Shown: positions 48,301 through 60,224, numbered from the stretch's first letter. The stretch is 64,000 nucleotides of DNA from Pratylenchus scribneri (GCA_030063045.1 JAQSEB010000040.1:186001-250000); one strand, 5' to 3'. Made by a program: numbers and translations. The notes: a model not told the origin generated them from the sequence alone.

Positions 48301-51300
48301 ATTTTGCTTACTTCAATTCGCATATAATTGACCATTCCAGCAGGCAACACATGAGAAATATTATTAAACCAATCCTTACCATCGAAAATAATTTGATAAT
48401 ATTCTTCATGGATAATAATTTCGATTTCAAAAAAGTCGCCAAATTTATGGGAAGTTGTACTTTTATTATAATTTTCATTGTTTTTATTCTGAATTTTTAT
48501 TTTCATTTTTGATTTCTTTTTCAAAATATTACCGCTATTTTTTGGCCAGCTTCAATGTTCAAAACACCTCTTTTATTAGTTCGATCAAAAAAGCGAATAG
48601 AAATGTCCAACCAGAGAACATTAGTACCAACTAAATTAATTAAATTTCGTAAAAAAATAAAATAAAAAGCATACAATGTTCGTCAAATACGTAGGCATTA
48701 TTTTGTAAATAAATTTGTATATGCCATTCATTTTTAATATGCCATTCATTTTTAAATTGAAATTTCATCTTAATTTTAATTAAACTGCCAATTTCCAATG
48801 GTTTATCCAATATGTATGTGAATGGTAAGGCAATATCCGAATCAATCTGAAAATCGTTTTATATTTTTTTTATATTTTTTATGTCAAATTTGTGATAATT
48901 CACTTAATGTTTAACCAAATGGTGTTAATCTAAATTTTTTTTTGAATTCTAATTTTGTTGACAAAAAATTTATAAAATCCTTCCAAAAACACAGAACTTT
49001 CTCACAAAAATTTCATTTTTTCTTTTACTATAATTTTGAAATAAACATTCCTGTTTCCATTCTTTTTGCGGTTCTCCTTCGGGCAAAAAAACTAATCCCT
49101 CAGTGATAATTGTATCAAATTTGTCCGGTGTCGGAAACTGCCAATAATTTGCTATTAAAATGAGTTCATCACTATAGAAAATCCGGTATTCAAATTGATT
49201 TGCGTAAACATTCAAATTTATTGTTTTATTGTATGGCATATTATTAAGTTTTTGGCTAATTTCTTCGTCCTGAAAAATACGGACAATAATTTTTTAAAAT
49301 ATAAAAACGAACATTGGATATCAGTGAAACATAATTCTCGTCAATATACAATTGCATATTAATATCCAGTGCTGAAAAAAATATTTTTTCAATTTTATTT
49401 TCGAAATGTTTTAACATAAATAATTTTATTATAGAAATCTAAAATTTCACACTTTATTTAATCAATATAAATTAATTAAAAATTAAATTTATTATTACAT
49501 TTTTCACATTTTTGTGGATCCAAACAAGCGAAATCGATTTTAATTCCTTGGTTTCCAAGCAATTTCAAAATGAATTTAATTTGATTGAATTGTTTGAATG
49601 GACTTTCCAACGAATAAATTTTCTTAATAGGTTCTACACTTAACTTCTGTACAAGTAATTCGCCTTTAAACTGAAAATTTTAAAATATAAGTTAATAAAT
49701 TTACTGTTAAAAATGATCAGAAAATAACCTGAATATAATTTGGCCTTGTATCCAGTGCAATTGTTCTGCTTATTACAGTATTATCAATGAAAAGTGCATC
49801 AGTAGGTAATAAAAATGCCTCATTATCATTAAATAAATGTGGGAGCCAAATCCAGAAAAATTGTTGTCCTGGAACCAGTTGTTTGACAATATCGGTAGCA
49901 TTGAAGACGGTTGTATTATCAGACCAAATCTTATATTTTATGAAATCATAAATATTAAATTTACAAAAATTTTGCTAGGAAGTTAATTTAATATTTGCCT
50001 AGTAATTTTTTTGCAAATGATTTTAAACAAATTTATCGATAAATTGAATTATTATCTGAATTAGAAATTCAAAAAAAAATTTTGCTAAAAGAAAATGAAT
50101 AAAAAATATTAAAGAGTTGTTTTTGTGTTATTATTTTTGAGCTAATATATACTCATTTTAATGAATTATACAATCAGCAAAAATTTTATTTTACCAAGCA
50201 TTCTTCTTTGCATCTTCCGAAACGATAGAAATTATCATTCAAATTGGCATGAAAATGTGCGAGAATTACGCCCTTATTTTGTTGACCATTATGAAATATT
50301 AAATTAATATCAAATTTGGTGGCATTTTGGGGTATTTCTAATTTGACAATAATGTAAATTTCCTTTTGATTTGTCGGATATTCCAATTTCAAGGAATATG
50401 AAGGATCTGGAATAAGTGCCGGTGTAACAATCGTAGATGGCTTAAAATTTTGAGAATGAGAATGATTATTAAAAAAAAATCTAAGCTGACCTTTCGAATT
50501 ATTTGATAACAATGCAATTCAACTCCTGGATCGGCTTCAATCTGCAGCATAGATATTTAATTTTTTTAAATATTTTCAATATTACTCGAATATAATTAGT
50601 CGAAGTGTATTTCAATGGATTATCAATTGCTTGAGTGAACACAAATGCACTTTCATTTTTACAATTCAAAATTATCATGTAATTTCCATTTGAATCAGCA
50701 TGAATATTCAACGAGAATTTTTTATCAATGTCTGTAAGATTTTGACGTATTTTATCCAAAATTGTCTCCTTGCTGTCTGGTTCATATTTGGTAAAATTCT
50801 AAATAAAAATATTTTAATTAATTAAAATAGAATAACAAATTAAATCAATTAATATAATAAATAATTAAAAATTATTCCAAAAAATTAGGAAATTATTTAT
50901 TTTGGTTAATATATTTTGTTCAATATAGAATGTTTTTATTTGCAATTTTTTTTGTAAATAATTTTGAATTTATTATGATTGAATGAATATTCTAGAACAA
51001 TTCAAAATACTTACATATTTACTTTCAAAATTAATATAATTCCGCCGTACCAAAATTGTCAGAATAGTTTCGCCCACTGAATTAATTTTGATTAATATTA
51101 ATTTTCATTTTTAAATATTGTCCCTATTTTTTATAACTTACTAATTGAATCGGGCTCTTTCCAATTATGCAATAGATGAATCCGGAAATATCCAATGAAA
51201 TTATCATTCATCAATCTGCCTGTTATATGAATTGTATCGCTCATTTTCAATGGATATTCCAAAAGACTTTCATCGGTAAAAGGCAATTTCATATCCATAA

Positions 51301-53256
51301 GGCAAGAATTATTGTTGGTATTTACAGCAATTTGATTCTGAGCAATAATTTTGTCATCAGGTTGAAGAAACTGGAAAGAATTTAATTTATTTTAAAATTA
51401 ACATATATTATATGATGCGATTTTCGTAAAATTAAAATTTTTAATGTTTTTCGCCAATTTAATTGTATTTCTTTAAAATGTTTTTTGATAATTCTTGAAT
51501 TCTGATTTATCTAAATTATATTTTTACTTCATTCTGACCTAATAAAATGTGTTTTGCCCAATAAAATGTGTTTTGCCTAATAAAATGTGTTTTGCCTAAA
51601 AAATGTGTTTTATCTAATAAAAATGTGTTTTGCCTAATAAAATGTATTTTATCTACTAAAAATGTATTTTGCCTGATAAAAATGTATTTTTGCCTTATTC
51701 TGATTTATTTAAAATTTGTTTTTGCCTTATTCTGATTTATTTAAAATGTGTTTTTGCCTTATTCTGATTTATTTAAAATGTGTTTTTGCCTTATTCTGAT
51801 TTATTTAAAATGTGTTTTTGCCTTATTCTGATTTATTTAAAATGTATTTTTGCCTTATTCTGATATATTTAAAATGTGTTTTTGCCTTATTCTGATTTAT
51901 TTAAAATGTGTTTTTGCCTTATTCTGATTTATTTAAAATGTGTTTTTGCCTTATTCTGATTTATTAAAAATGTGTTTTTGCATTATTCTGTTTTATTAAA
52001 ATGTTTTTTTGATTTATTCTGATTTATTAAAATGTGTTTTTGAATTTATTCTGATTTATTAAAAATGTGTTTTTGCTTTATTCTGATTTATTAAAAATGT
52101 GTTTTTGTTTTATTCAGATTTATTAAAATGTTTTTTTTATAATTTTGATATTCAATGAAATTTTTTTTTGCCTAATATAATGATTTTAATGAAATTTTTT
52201 TCTAATTTTTTCTTTAAAAAACAGTCATTATTTTAAATTTTTATAGTAAAAAAAACAGATTTAAACTACTCACCCAAGCTTGAACACTACAATTGTCTTT
52301 AACCAAATTTCCAGAATCAACATCGCATATATCTTCATTGTGCTGTTCCGGATGACGATTTTCCTTACTCGCCAATGTGAATATTTTGATTTTATTTTGA
52401 TGCAAATCCGAAGGCAACATGTCCAATGCAAGTGCCCATAGTCCAGCAAAATCTCCAAATAAGGCACCCTTATTTTGATTGTTGAGAAATTCTTGATGAA
52501 TTTCTTCATTATTTTTAAATTCTTTGATATTATAATGTTCTGATTCCAAAATGCCCAATTTTGTTGTTATCGAGGAATACGACGAATTGGCAAAGTCAAG
52601 GATGAAATTTCTTTGATTGATGGGAAAGCTTAAATAAGCTTTATTAAATTTTTAGAATAAAAAGCCAGAACCTTTGAGTCGAAAATGACAATGTCAAATT
52701 GACGATATCGCCATCAACATCAATGTAAATTCCATGCCAATTTTCATTTTGTTCTGCTGGGCAGTTCTTCATCCATGAATTCTAGAAAGAAAAATGAATA
52801 TTTTTTAATTTAAAATTTTGGACAATTCTTTTAGCCAATTTCTTGATAATATTTTTGCCTACCGATTCCAAATTATTTGGCAAATAATAGCCAATTTCAG
52901 GTGCCATTCCATTTGGTAAGGCATTCGGATCTAATTGACTTGGATAGCAAAGGAAAAGTCTTAAAGATAATTAAAAACAATATATGATCCAAATGCAAAC
53001 TGGCAGTGTCCTTTGCCGACAACATGGAATTGAATTCGATATGAACCCGTAGCAGATTCGCCCATTCCTCCGTAGCATTGTTTTGGGACAAAGAATTCTG
53101 CTGATGAATTTAATGTTCCAATGCCATTTTCAGGGGTCAATTTAAGACTATAATTTTGGAATAATATATTAATAAATTTATTTTTGCATACAGTTGGTCA
53201 GTGAGATGAAAGATGGCAAGCAAATGCAGAATAGCCAGAAATATATTCACGGCCAT
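45384..53256 (-). CDS. large secreted protein with five galectin-like domains (G1)
   Basis: Twenty-one exons join in phase (1123 residues): 53256-53192, 53147-53001, 52959-52863, 52781-52672, 52628-52274, 51370-51142, 51076-51015, 50798-50586, 50541-50491, 50440-50195, 49929-49729, 49670-49499, 49371-49313, 49269-49006, 48846-48675, 48630-48533, 48488-48312, 47735-47465, 47426-47332, 46145-45942, 45467-45384. Residues 1-20 (MAVNIFLAILHLLAIFHLTD) are a signal peptide. Residues 22-258 are an unrecognised Cys-containing region. Five galectin-like units follow (about 259-426, 427-592, 593-757, 758-906, 907-1096), each with a P-L/I-x-x-x-D-x-I-x-x-x-G start and an F-x-I/V-x-I-x-...-Y/F-x-I core (FDVKIRIGGDNKFYIQIGN). 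The His-Asn-Arg/Trp-Glu sugar-binding signature is not evident, so binding may differ. The tail exon is short. G2 is a tandem paralogue. Confidence 0.78.
46640..46905. repeat. GC-richer island in an intron of G1, possible SINE-like element
   Basis: Inside the intron between exons 19 and 20 of G1, a segment of clearly higher GC content contains TAGTATAACGGGTTAGA, reminiscent of a tRNA-type A box. About 100 bases later comes TTGGTCGAGTCCCGC, reminiscent of a B box. The region TGGGGCGTGACC...CCGCGCCCAGAC can fold. G2 has no counterpart in the matching intron, so it is probably an insertion. The box spacing is longer than in a tRNA and no target duplication was found. Confidence 0.35.
51535..52135. 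repeat. 32-bp minisatellite in intron 5 of G1
   Basis: The unit TTTTTGCCTTATTCTGATTT plus ATTTAAAATGTG repeats head to tail, nearly perfect in the centre (about 51700-51960) and degenerate at both edges. The left edge is built of a related shorter unit, AATAAAATGTGTTTTGCCT. The matching intron of G2 carries the same minisatellite. Confidence 0.92.
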
Positions 53257-56200
53257 TTTGGCTGAAAAATTTTTAATTATTTTTATTTAAATAAGGATGA
53301 CAAAAAATATTATAAAAATATTATAATATTATTAAAGAGTAAAATTTCAAATTTCGATGATTTAACTGTTTATTAAAAATTGAATAAAATAAATTAATGA
53401 AATGACGAATCATCGAAAATAAAAAAATATAAATACAATTTTGGAAATGCTTTTTCTCTTTATTATATAAAGAAATTTAATGGATGAATAAATAAAAAAA
53501 TAAAAATTTGTTCCGTTCGAGATAAATTATAAAATATGAATGGCCATAAAATTGATTCAAATTTTTTAAATTTGACCTTCAAATTCAGAATATAAGCTTT
53601 ACAAAGAAAGGAGATCATGTAATTAATCATCTTTTTCATATTCGTGCACAATTTTTGGATAGCCGTTGTCCAATTCAACATTCTGTTTCGTTTCCAATCC
53701 ATTTCTTCCCTGAAAATAAGAGGGAAAATTTTATTATTATTCTCTTATTATTTTTAAATAATTAATATTATTATATTTCATTTTATATTATATTGATTTA
53801 TATGGCGGACTCTAAAATTAAATCGTTTTTCCATTTTTCAATTAAACATAATAACAATAGTAATTACATTCTCATTATAGAAAATTTTATTTTTTAAATT
53901 TTTTTATGTTAAATCCTTTTCTCCAATAAGCCTACTAGATGGATATTATTCCATTTATGCAATATATTATGGTCTCAAAAATTCCAATTTTTCGTTATTA
54001 AAATTTTTTGGCCAAAATTAGCATTTTCTTGATAAAATTATTAATGACTTCACGATCAAATTCCCCAAAGTTAAGTATCCAACAACAAATTGAGATGAAA
54101 TTTAATAACATAATATCTTAAAATTATAAATATTTTTAAATATTTAAAAATCAAATTTTAAGCCAAATTTTTTATTATTATAAATATAGATTTCTAATAG
54201 TCATATTTATACTTACAAAGCGGAATTTGATATATTGAACGGCCCAAAACAATCCGTCACTGGTTATGTTGGCCTCTTTTGAATTTCCATTTTGTACATA
54301 AAATTTGTTGTCAACACCAATACGAATTTTCACATCAAATTCATCATTCGATTGATCAAAAAGCACCTTTTTTCTTAAACTAGCACCGCTAACCACATTT
54401 CCTTGCTCATCAAACTGTAAACAAATTAATTAAATGAATTTAATATAGAGTATTTGAATAATTTGATATTAAATCAGCAAATATTAAAATTTTTTATGAA
54501 AATTGCAACAATTTTCCGCTCTCACATCTGTCAATGCTTAAACATTCTTTTTATTTATTTTGGATGAAATTTCACCAAATTATAGAATATTTAAATTAAA
54601 TTTTTTTAAAAGGTTCTCTAAGAAACCCAATTTTTGGAATCCGTCGAATTTTTTCCTTTGGAAATATAATTTTATGAAAATTTCTAAAATATTTTTTTTT
54701 AGATTATATCATTTTAATGCATAATTCATTTAAATAAAAATTGATTTTATATTTTGAAAAATAAATTTTGAAAAGTCCAGCTGAAAGTGGTTGATCCCTG
54801 AGCTCAAGCAAAATTTTGAGCTAATAAGTTGACTTGAGCTAAAGTCAAGTTTATCTTGACTTGAGCTGAGCCGAGATAAAATCAAATTGAAAAATTTTAG
54901 GCCAGTTTAAATCAAGGGAAAGTAAACTTGACAAAATCCCGGACCTACCATTCTCTGGTGTCTAAGATCAAGACTAATCAAAAAGCCAATCTTTCGGCAC
55001 AAAGAACTTATCCATCCTTTTAGCAAATAAACCGTAACTTAAAATCTTCATCAAAAAATTCGTTAAAAAAGGAAGGGCAAAAATTTTTGAAAATAAAATA
55101 CAATTGTTAATTTATTTTTTAATAATTTTTTCATCATTCTCCCCCCACCCCCCATCCTCACCCATTTATATAATTGAAAAAGTGTTTTTAAATAAAACTA
55201 CCTTATTTGTGTATAAACTGTAAATCCTAGAATCTCCAGAATACGGTCCCGATTTCGGTTTGTAATCAAGATTCGCTTTCAAAATTAGAAATGTTTCTAA
55301 AATTCCATCAATTTATTATTTATTTTTCCTTAAAATTCACCATTTTTAGTAGTATTTCGTAAAAGTTCAATGTATAAATCTCTGTATTCTTTTAATCCAT
55401 TATGGAATTTTCCCTTGAACATAATGGCATCATTGATGCGCAATGGCCGATTCAATCGCATAATTAATGATCCAGATTCACCCGTTGGTATGCCCAACGG
55501 TCCAATCAATTCAAATTGTTTTTTCCCGGGGCTAGTCAGCCATTTTGACGAGTTATCAGAAGGCCATATGATTTTTGCTTCGATTATTTCACCATGTGTC
55601 TCCGTATTATTTTCTCTATTCTTAAAAATAATTTGATTATTGAAAAATATAATTATTAATAAAGAAGAATGTTTAAAAAATATAATAGTGGAGAAGAATT
55701 TAGTCATTAAAAAACATCGATATTTAAATTATATTATTAAAAATATTAGGGACATATGTTTTCATTAAAGGAAACATTCCTTTTTTAAATTATTTATTTT
55801 ACTATCAATTTCTTTTTATCAATGTAATTTGAATTTCATATGAAAAAGCGAATACTTTTTCACAGAGATTAAATCTAATTAATTTGAGGAACAAGGTGAT
55901 AGTATATTATATTAACATCTAATTACCAAATTTTTAAATTATTCTCTACTAGTTATAATCGTATAAAATAAAAATATAATCAATGTTATGATTTTAATTG
56001 GTGAAATATAATTTTTGATATTTCAAAAATTTTAAGTAGGTAATAGCTGAGCATTTGATCATGATTCCCCCACACTAAAATCAGAAAAATTAAAAATATT
56101 TTTGATTAATATTCTGCTGAATCGAGTTGGATTACCAAAAATATGAGTATTTGTCAATTTATTTCAACTTATTTTACTTACTTCAATTCGCATAAAATCA

Positions 56201-57844
56201 ACCATTTCAAAAGGCAAAATATGACTAATTGCGAACCAATCTTTTTTATCAATAATAATTTCATAATATCTTTCGTGGACAATAATTTCAAATTCCAGTT
56301 TGTCCCCAAATTGATAGTTTTCAAATGGTTCTTTAGTGAAATTTTGAAAATTTGAATCCTAAATTTTTTTTACATTTTTATTTTTAATTTATATATATAT
56401 TACCTCATTTTTTCCATAATAAATAAATATGTACAAATCAACTCTAGAAGCATATATGTTCAACCAAAGTACATTTGTACCAACTAATATATTAGAAATT
56501 ACTTTTAATTTAATTGGTTTTAATTGAGTATTTAATTTCATTAATTAATTATATTAATTTTCATTGTCTATATCTTGTGAAACAATGATTAAAATACATT
56601 TCTCTTATTTGGTATTTTTTTAACGGAAAGAAGCATTATGCAAATTTTGGAAACAAAAACAATAATAAACTTGCAATGTTCATTAAATTCCGGAGCATCA
56701 TTTTGGAAATAGATTGACATTTTTAAGTTATCTCGGAAATCTATTTTAATTCTAATTGAACTCTCAATTTCAAGCGGCTTATCCAATTGGTAGCTAAATG
56801 GCAAGGCAATATCCTCATTTAACTGAATTGAAAATTTAATTTTTAGTAATTTTTATTTTTTCAAAAATACTTGTTTCCATTCTTTTCGCAGTTTTCCCTT
56901 TGGCAAAAAAACCAATCCTTCAGTGATGATTGTATCAAATTTGTCTGGTGTCGGGAATTGCCAATAATTTGCCATTAAAATGAGTTCAGCATTTAAGAAA
57001 ATTTGATATTCAAATTGGTTTGCGTAAATATCCAAATGTAATTTCTCTTTTTCGGGAAATTCAATTCCTTGGTAAATTTTTTCCTCTTGAACAAATTCCA
57101 ATTCGGACTTCTTGGAATAGTATGACAATTCCATATAAAAATCGTTAATGTACAATTTCATTGAAATATTAAGTGCTGGGGGGAAAATTTTAAAAAAAAT
57201 TAATTAAAAAATTAATTGTTGGAAATTTACATTTTTCACATTTTTGTTCATCCAAGCAACGGAAATATATTTGGAATCCACTCTCTGAATCAAATTTCAT
57301 GATGAGTAAGGAAATTTGATTGAATTGTTTGAATGCATTTTCAAGTGGATATTCTTTAAAAATGGGTATAGTTTCCACAGTCAAATTCAACAAAAGAAGA
57401 CCGCCTTTAAACTGAAAAATTTATAAGTAATTATTTTCATAAAATTAATTTTACCTGAATATAATTTGGTTTACCCATCGTTTCCATTTGGCCAATTTCA
57501 TCATAATTGATGTAAATTAAATCATTGCCATTTATTTGCACAAAACGAAACAAAAATTGCTTGACATTGACTTCTTCTGTCAACGAATGGACAATATCGG
57601 ATTGATGAATGGTTTTATTATCCGTCCAAATCTTAAAAAATGAAAATTTGAATAAAATTTTGAAAAATAATTTAGATTAAATTTTCTCATTATATTTATT
57701 AAATTATAAAATTTTTTGATATTTATTCTACTTTTTTTTCTATAAAAAAATTTAGTAATTATATTATTTTTATAAAAATTTAATTTAAATATAATTTATA
57801 GTTTGTTAAATTAAAATAAAAGTTGGATACTGTAAAGGATGGGA

Positions 57845-57867
57845 GATGTTGGGCAGAGCCCAACATC
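57845..57867. repeat. perfect 10-bp hairpin near the left edge of the insertion
   Basis: GATGTTGGGC and GCCCAACATC flank a 3-base loop (AGA). The hairpin lies about 17 bases inside the compositional boundary and may mark the original end of the inserted DNA. Confidence 0.7.
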
Positions 57868-58178
57868 GACCCAAAGAAATTTCCAAAACATTTCTTCCCC
57901 AATTTCCAACATTTTCCCAGTTCCCTTTTCCAAATAAATTCCAAAGACCCAAAAGCGAGTGGGCCGACGCAATAAGCGAACAAGAGAAAGGACGCCAAGT
58001 GGTGAGAAGAAGGAAGGGAAAAGGAAGCCGGCGGCCATCAACGGCAGCTTGGGAAATTGACCCACAAAGGGAAAAGGAATCAAAGCACACAACAAGTGAA
58101 GGGAGAGTTGACCACAAAACACAAAAAGTGAAGTGAAAAGGAAATTGATGTATGACATAATCCTTAACCCGCGACGCC

Positions 58179-58186
58179 TATAAAAG
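58179..58186 (+). promoter_or_regulatory. TATA box of the inserted ORF
   Basis: TATAAAAG stands 49 bases before the ATG at 58235. It is followed by GGTCAGGCAGTCTTCCCCTG, in which GTCAGG and CCTGAC form a small inverted repeat around the likely start of transcription. Few other sequences in this A/T-rich window have such a clear GC-flanked TATA motif. Confidence 0.5.
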
Positions 58187-58234
58187 AGGTGATGTGAGGC
58201 GGGTCAGGCAGTCTTCCCCTGACTCAGTCCAAAA

Positions 58235-59317
58235 ATGTGCGGAAATAATTGTGAGAAATTGTGCGACCAAATGTGCGGAACAAACCAAATGTGCGACAAC
58301 AAAACAACAATGTGCGAGGACAAATGCCAACAACTATGGATGGCCAATGTCAACAATTGTGCGGCAAATTGTGGGATCTGTGCGGAGCTGCAATCCTGGG
58401 CCAATGGATGGGGCAAGCAGCAATCCGGTGCGAAGCAGTGTGTGCTTGTGCCAATGTGTGGGAAAAGCTGTGAGTCAAACTGTGGGATGGCCAAATGTGT
58501 GGGGCAGCCAAAGTGTGAGTTTGTGGGGAAATGTGTGGTGTGGTGGGGTGCCGAACTAATTATTCAAAAGTCGCCGTTGACGGAAGAAATTCCAGGGAGG
58601 CGCAATTGGTTTAAACACCACCCGATCGGAATTAGATCGGTGGGGCCTTACAACAAGGTACCAATCGGGATCATTGATCACCGGAAAATCCAAGCCGATC
58701 ATGGCTACGGCTTAAGCCGATTTATCCAAAAGAAACGCCAGGAAGTAGGCGAGAACAAAGGCCAAATACCCAATTGGGAAGAGAAAGCGGTGGATCACAA
58801 GAGCCTAAGCCCGCATTTTACCATTCCAATGGATGTTAACAAGGGAGAATTCTCGCCCCAAACCATTATACGTCCTAAGGATGAAGATAAGGGAGGAGTC
58901 CCGTCTAATACTCAATCACGGCCAAAAGCCGAGAATAAAGGTCAAGAGCAGATGGCCACTCACAAGGGAAGGATCCCGCCTCATACCATCGAACGGCCAA
59001 AAGCCGAGGACGAAGAAGAGAAAGTACCCGAATGGGATGATTTACTGGCTGATAATAAGGGCACAGACCCGCATTATACCCAGCTGGGGAAGATAAGGCC
59101 TGACAGGGGCGCAAGCCCATCTTATGACATGAATGGCCAAGAAGAAAGGAGATCTCACGAGGGCACAAGCCTGCAGAGTACCCAAAAGGGACCAAAGATA
59201 GGCTATTATAAGGGATTAAGCCACCCTGTCCCACTCCCCCACCAAGGCTTTAACCTGATCAATACCCATATGGGGAAGTTCGTCGAAGTGTATTTCAATG
59301 GATTATCAATTGCTTGA
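58235..59317 (+). CDS. orphan Cys-rich protein with degenerate KGxxP repeats
   Basis: This single 360-codon frame starts with ATG downstream of the TATA box. Residues 1 to about 105 hold about 17 cysteines in CxxxC or MCG-type spacings (MCGNNCEKLCDQMCG). Residues 165 to about 345 contain about ten degenerate 14-17-residue units around a [D/N/H]KGxxPxxT core (NKGEFSPQT, HKGRIPPHTIERPK, DNKGTDPHYT). No hydrophobic signal peptide is present. The final dozen residues are encoded by antisense G2 sequence beyond 59282, so the natural C-terminus is missing. Codon choice is far more GC-rich than that of neighbouring genes. It could be a gag-like product, a structural protein or an effector. I recognise no family. 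Confidence 0.55.
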   Translation: MCGNNCEKLCDQMCGTNQMCDNKTTMCEDKCQQLWMANVNNCAANCGICAELQSWANGWGKQQSGAKQCVLVPMCGKSCESNCGMAKCVGQPKCEFVGKCVVWWGAELIIQKSPLTEEIPGRRNWFKHHPIGIRSVGPYNKVPIGIIDHRKIQADHGYGLSRFIQKKRQEVGENKGQIPNWEEKAVDHKSLSPHFTIPMDVNKGEFSPQTIIRPKDEDKGGVPSNTQSRPKAENKGQEQMATHKGRIPPHTIERPKAEDEEEKVPEWDDLLADNKGTDPHYTQLGKIRPDRGASPSYDMNGQEERRSHEGTSLQSTQKGPKIGYYKGLSHPVPLPHQGFNLINTHMGKFVEVYFNGLSIA

Positions 59318-60224
59318 GTGAACACAAATGCACTTTCATTTTTACAATTCAAAATTATCATGTAATTTCCATTTGAATCAGCATGAATATTCAACGAGAA
59401 TTTTTTATCAATGTCTGTAAGATTTTGACGTATTTTATCCAAAATTGTCTCCTTGCTGTCTGGTTCATATTTGGTAAAATTCTAAATAAAAATATTTTAA
59501 TTAATTAAAATAGAATAACAAATTAAATCAATTAATATAATAAATAATTAAAAATTATTCCAAAAAATTAGGAAATTATTTATTTTGGTTAATATATTTT
59601 GTTCAATATAGAATGTTTTTATTTGCAATTTTTTTTTGTAAATAATTTTGAATTTATTATGATTGAATGAATATTCTAGAACAATTCAAAATACTTACAT
59701 ATTTACTTTCAAAATTAATATAATTCCGCCGTACCAAAATTGTCAGAATAGTTTCACCCACTGAATTAATTTTGAATAATATTAATCTTCATTTTCTTAA
59801 ATATTCTCCCTATTTTTATAACTTACTAATTGAATCGGGCTCTTTCCAATTATGCAATAGATGAATCCGGAAATATCCAATGAAGTTATCATTCATCAAT
59901 CTGCCTGTTATATGAATTGTATCGCTCATTTTCAATGGATATTCCAAAAGACTTTCATCGGTAAAAGGCAATTTCATATCCATAAGGCAAGAATTATTGT
60001 TGGTATTTACAGCAATTTGATTCTGAGCAATAATTTTGTCATCAGGTTGAAGAAACTGGAAAGAATTTAATTTTTTTAAATTAAACTATATATATTATAT
60101 AAGGCGATTTTCCAAAAATTGAAATTTTAATGTTTTTCACCAATTTAATTGTATTTCTTTAAAATGTTTTTTGATAATTCTTGTAATGTGTTTTTTTTGT
60201 CTAATTCTGATTTATCTAAATTAT

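Larger units (their letters stand above)
57828..59282 (+). mobile_element. GC-richer insertion within G2
   Basis: The right boundary is sharp. From about 59283 the sequence is nearly identical to G1 from 50598 onward, whereas the bases before it have no G1 counterpart. On the left, base composition changes abruptly near 57828, after A/T-rich intron sequence. The insert has its own TATA box and a long plus-strand ORF that reads through the right junction, so its own 3' end is lost. No terminal repeats, polyA tail or target duplication were found, and G1-equivalent exons 9-10 are missing. It could be a truncated retroelement 5' end (LTR plus gag-like ORF), or a translocated host gene fragment joined by non-homologous repair. 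Confidence 0.6.

Noticed and set aside
57806..58158. Several minus-strand ORFs of 72-115 codons
   Set aside because: They are antisense to the promoter region of the insertion, lack splice context and arise because this GC-richer DNA has few stops.
58194..58559. Plus-strand 121-codon ORF rich in Cys and Arg
   Set aside because: It is an alternative frame of the longer 58235-59317 ORF over the same simple TGTGCG-rich repeats.
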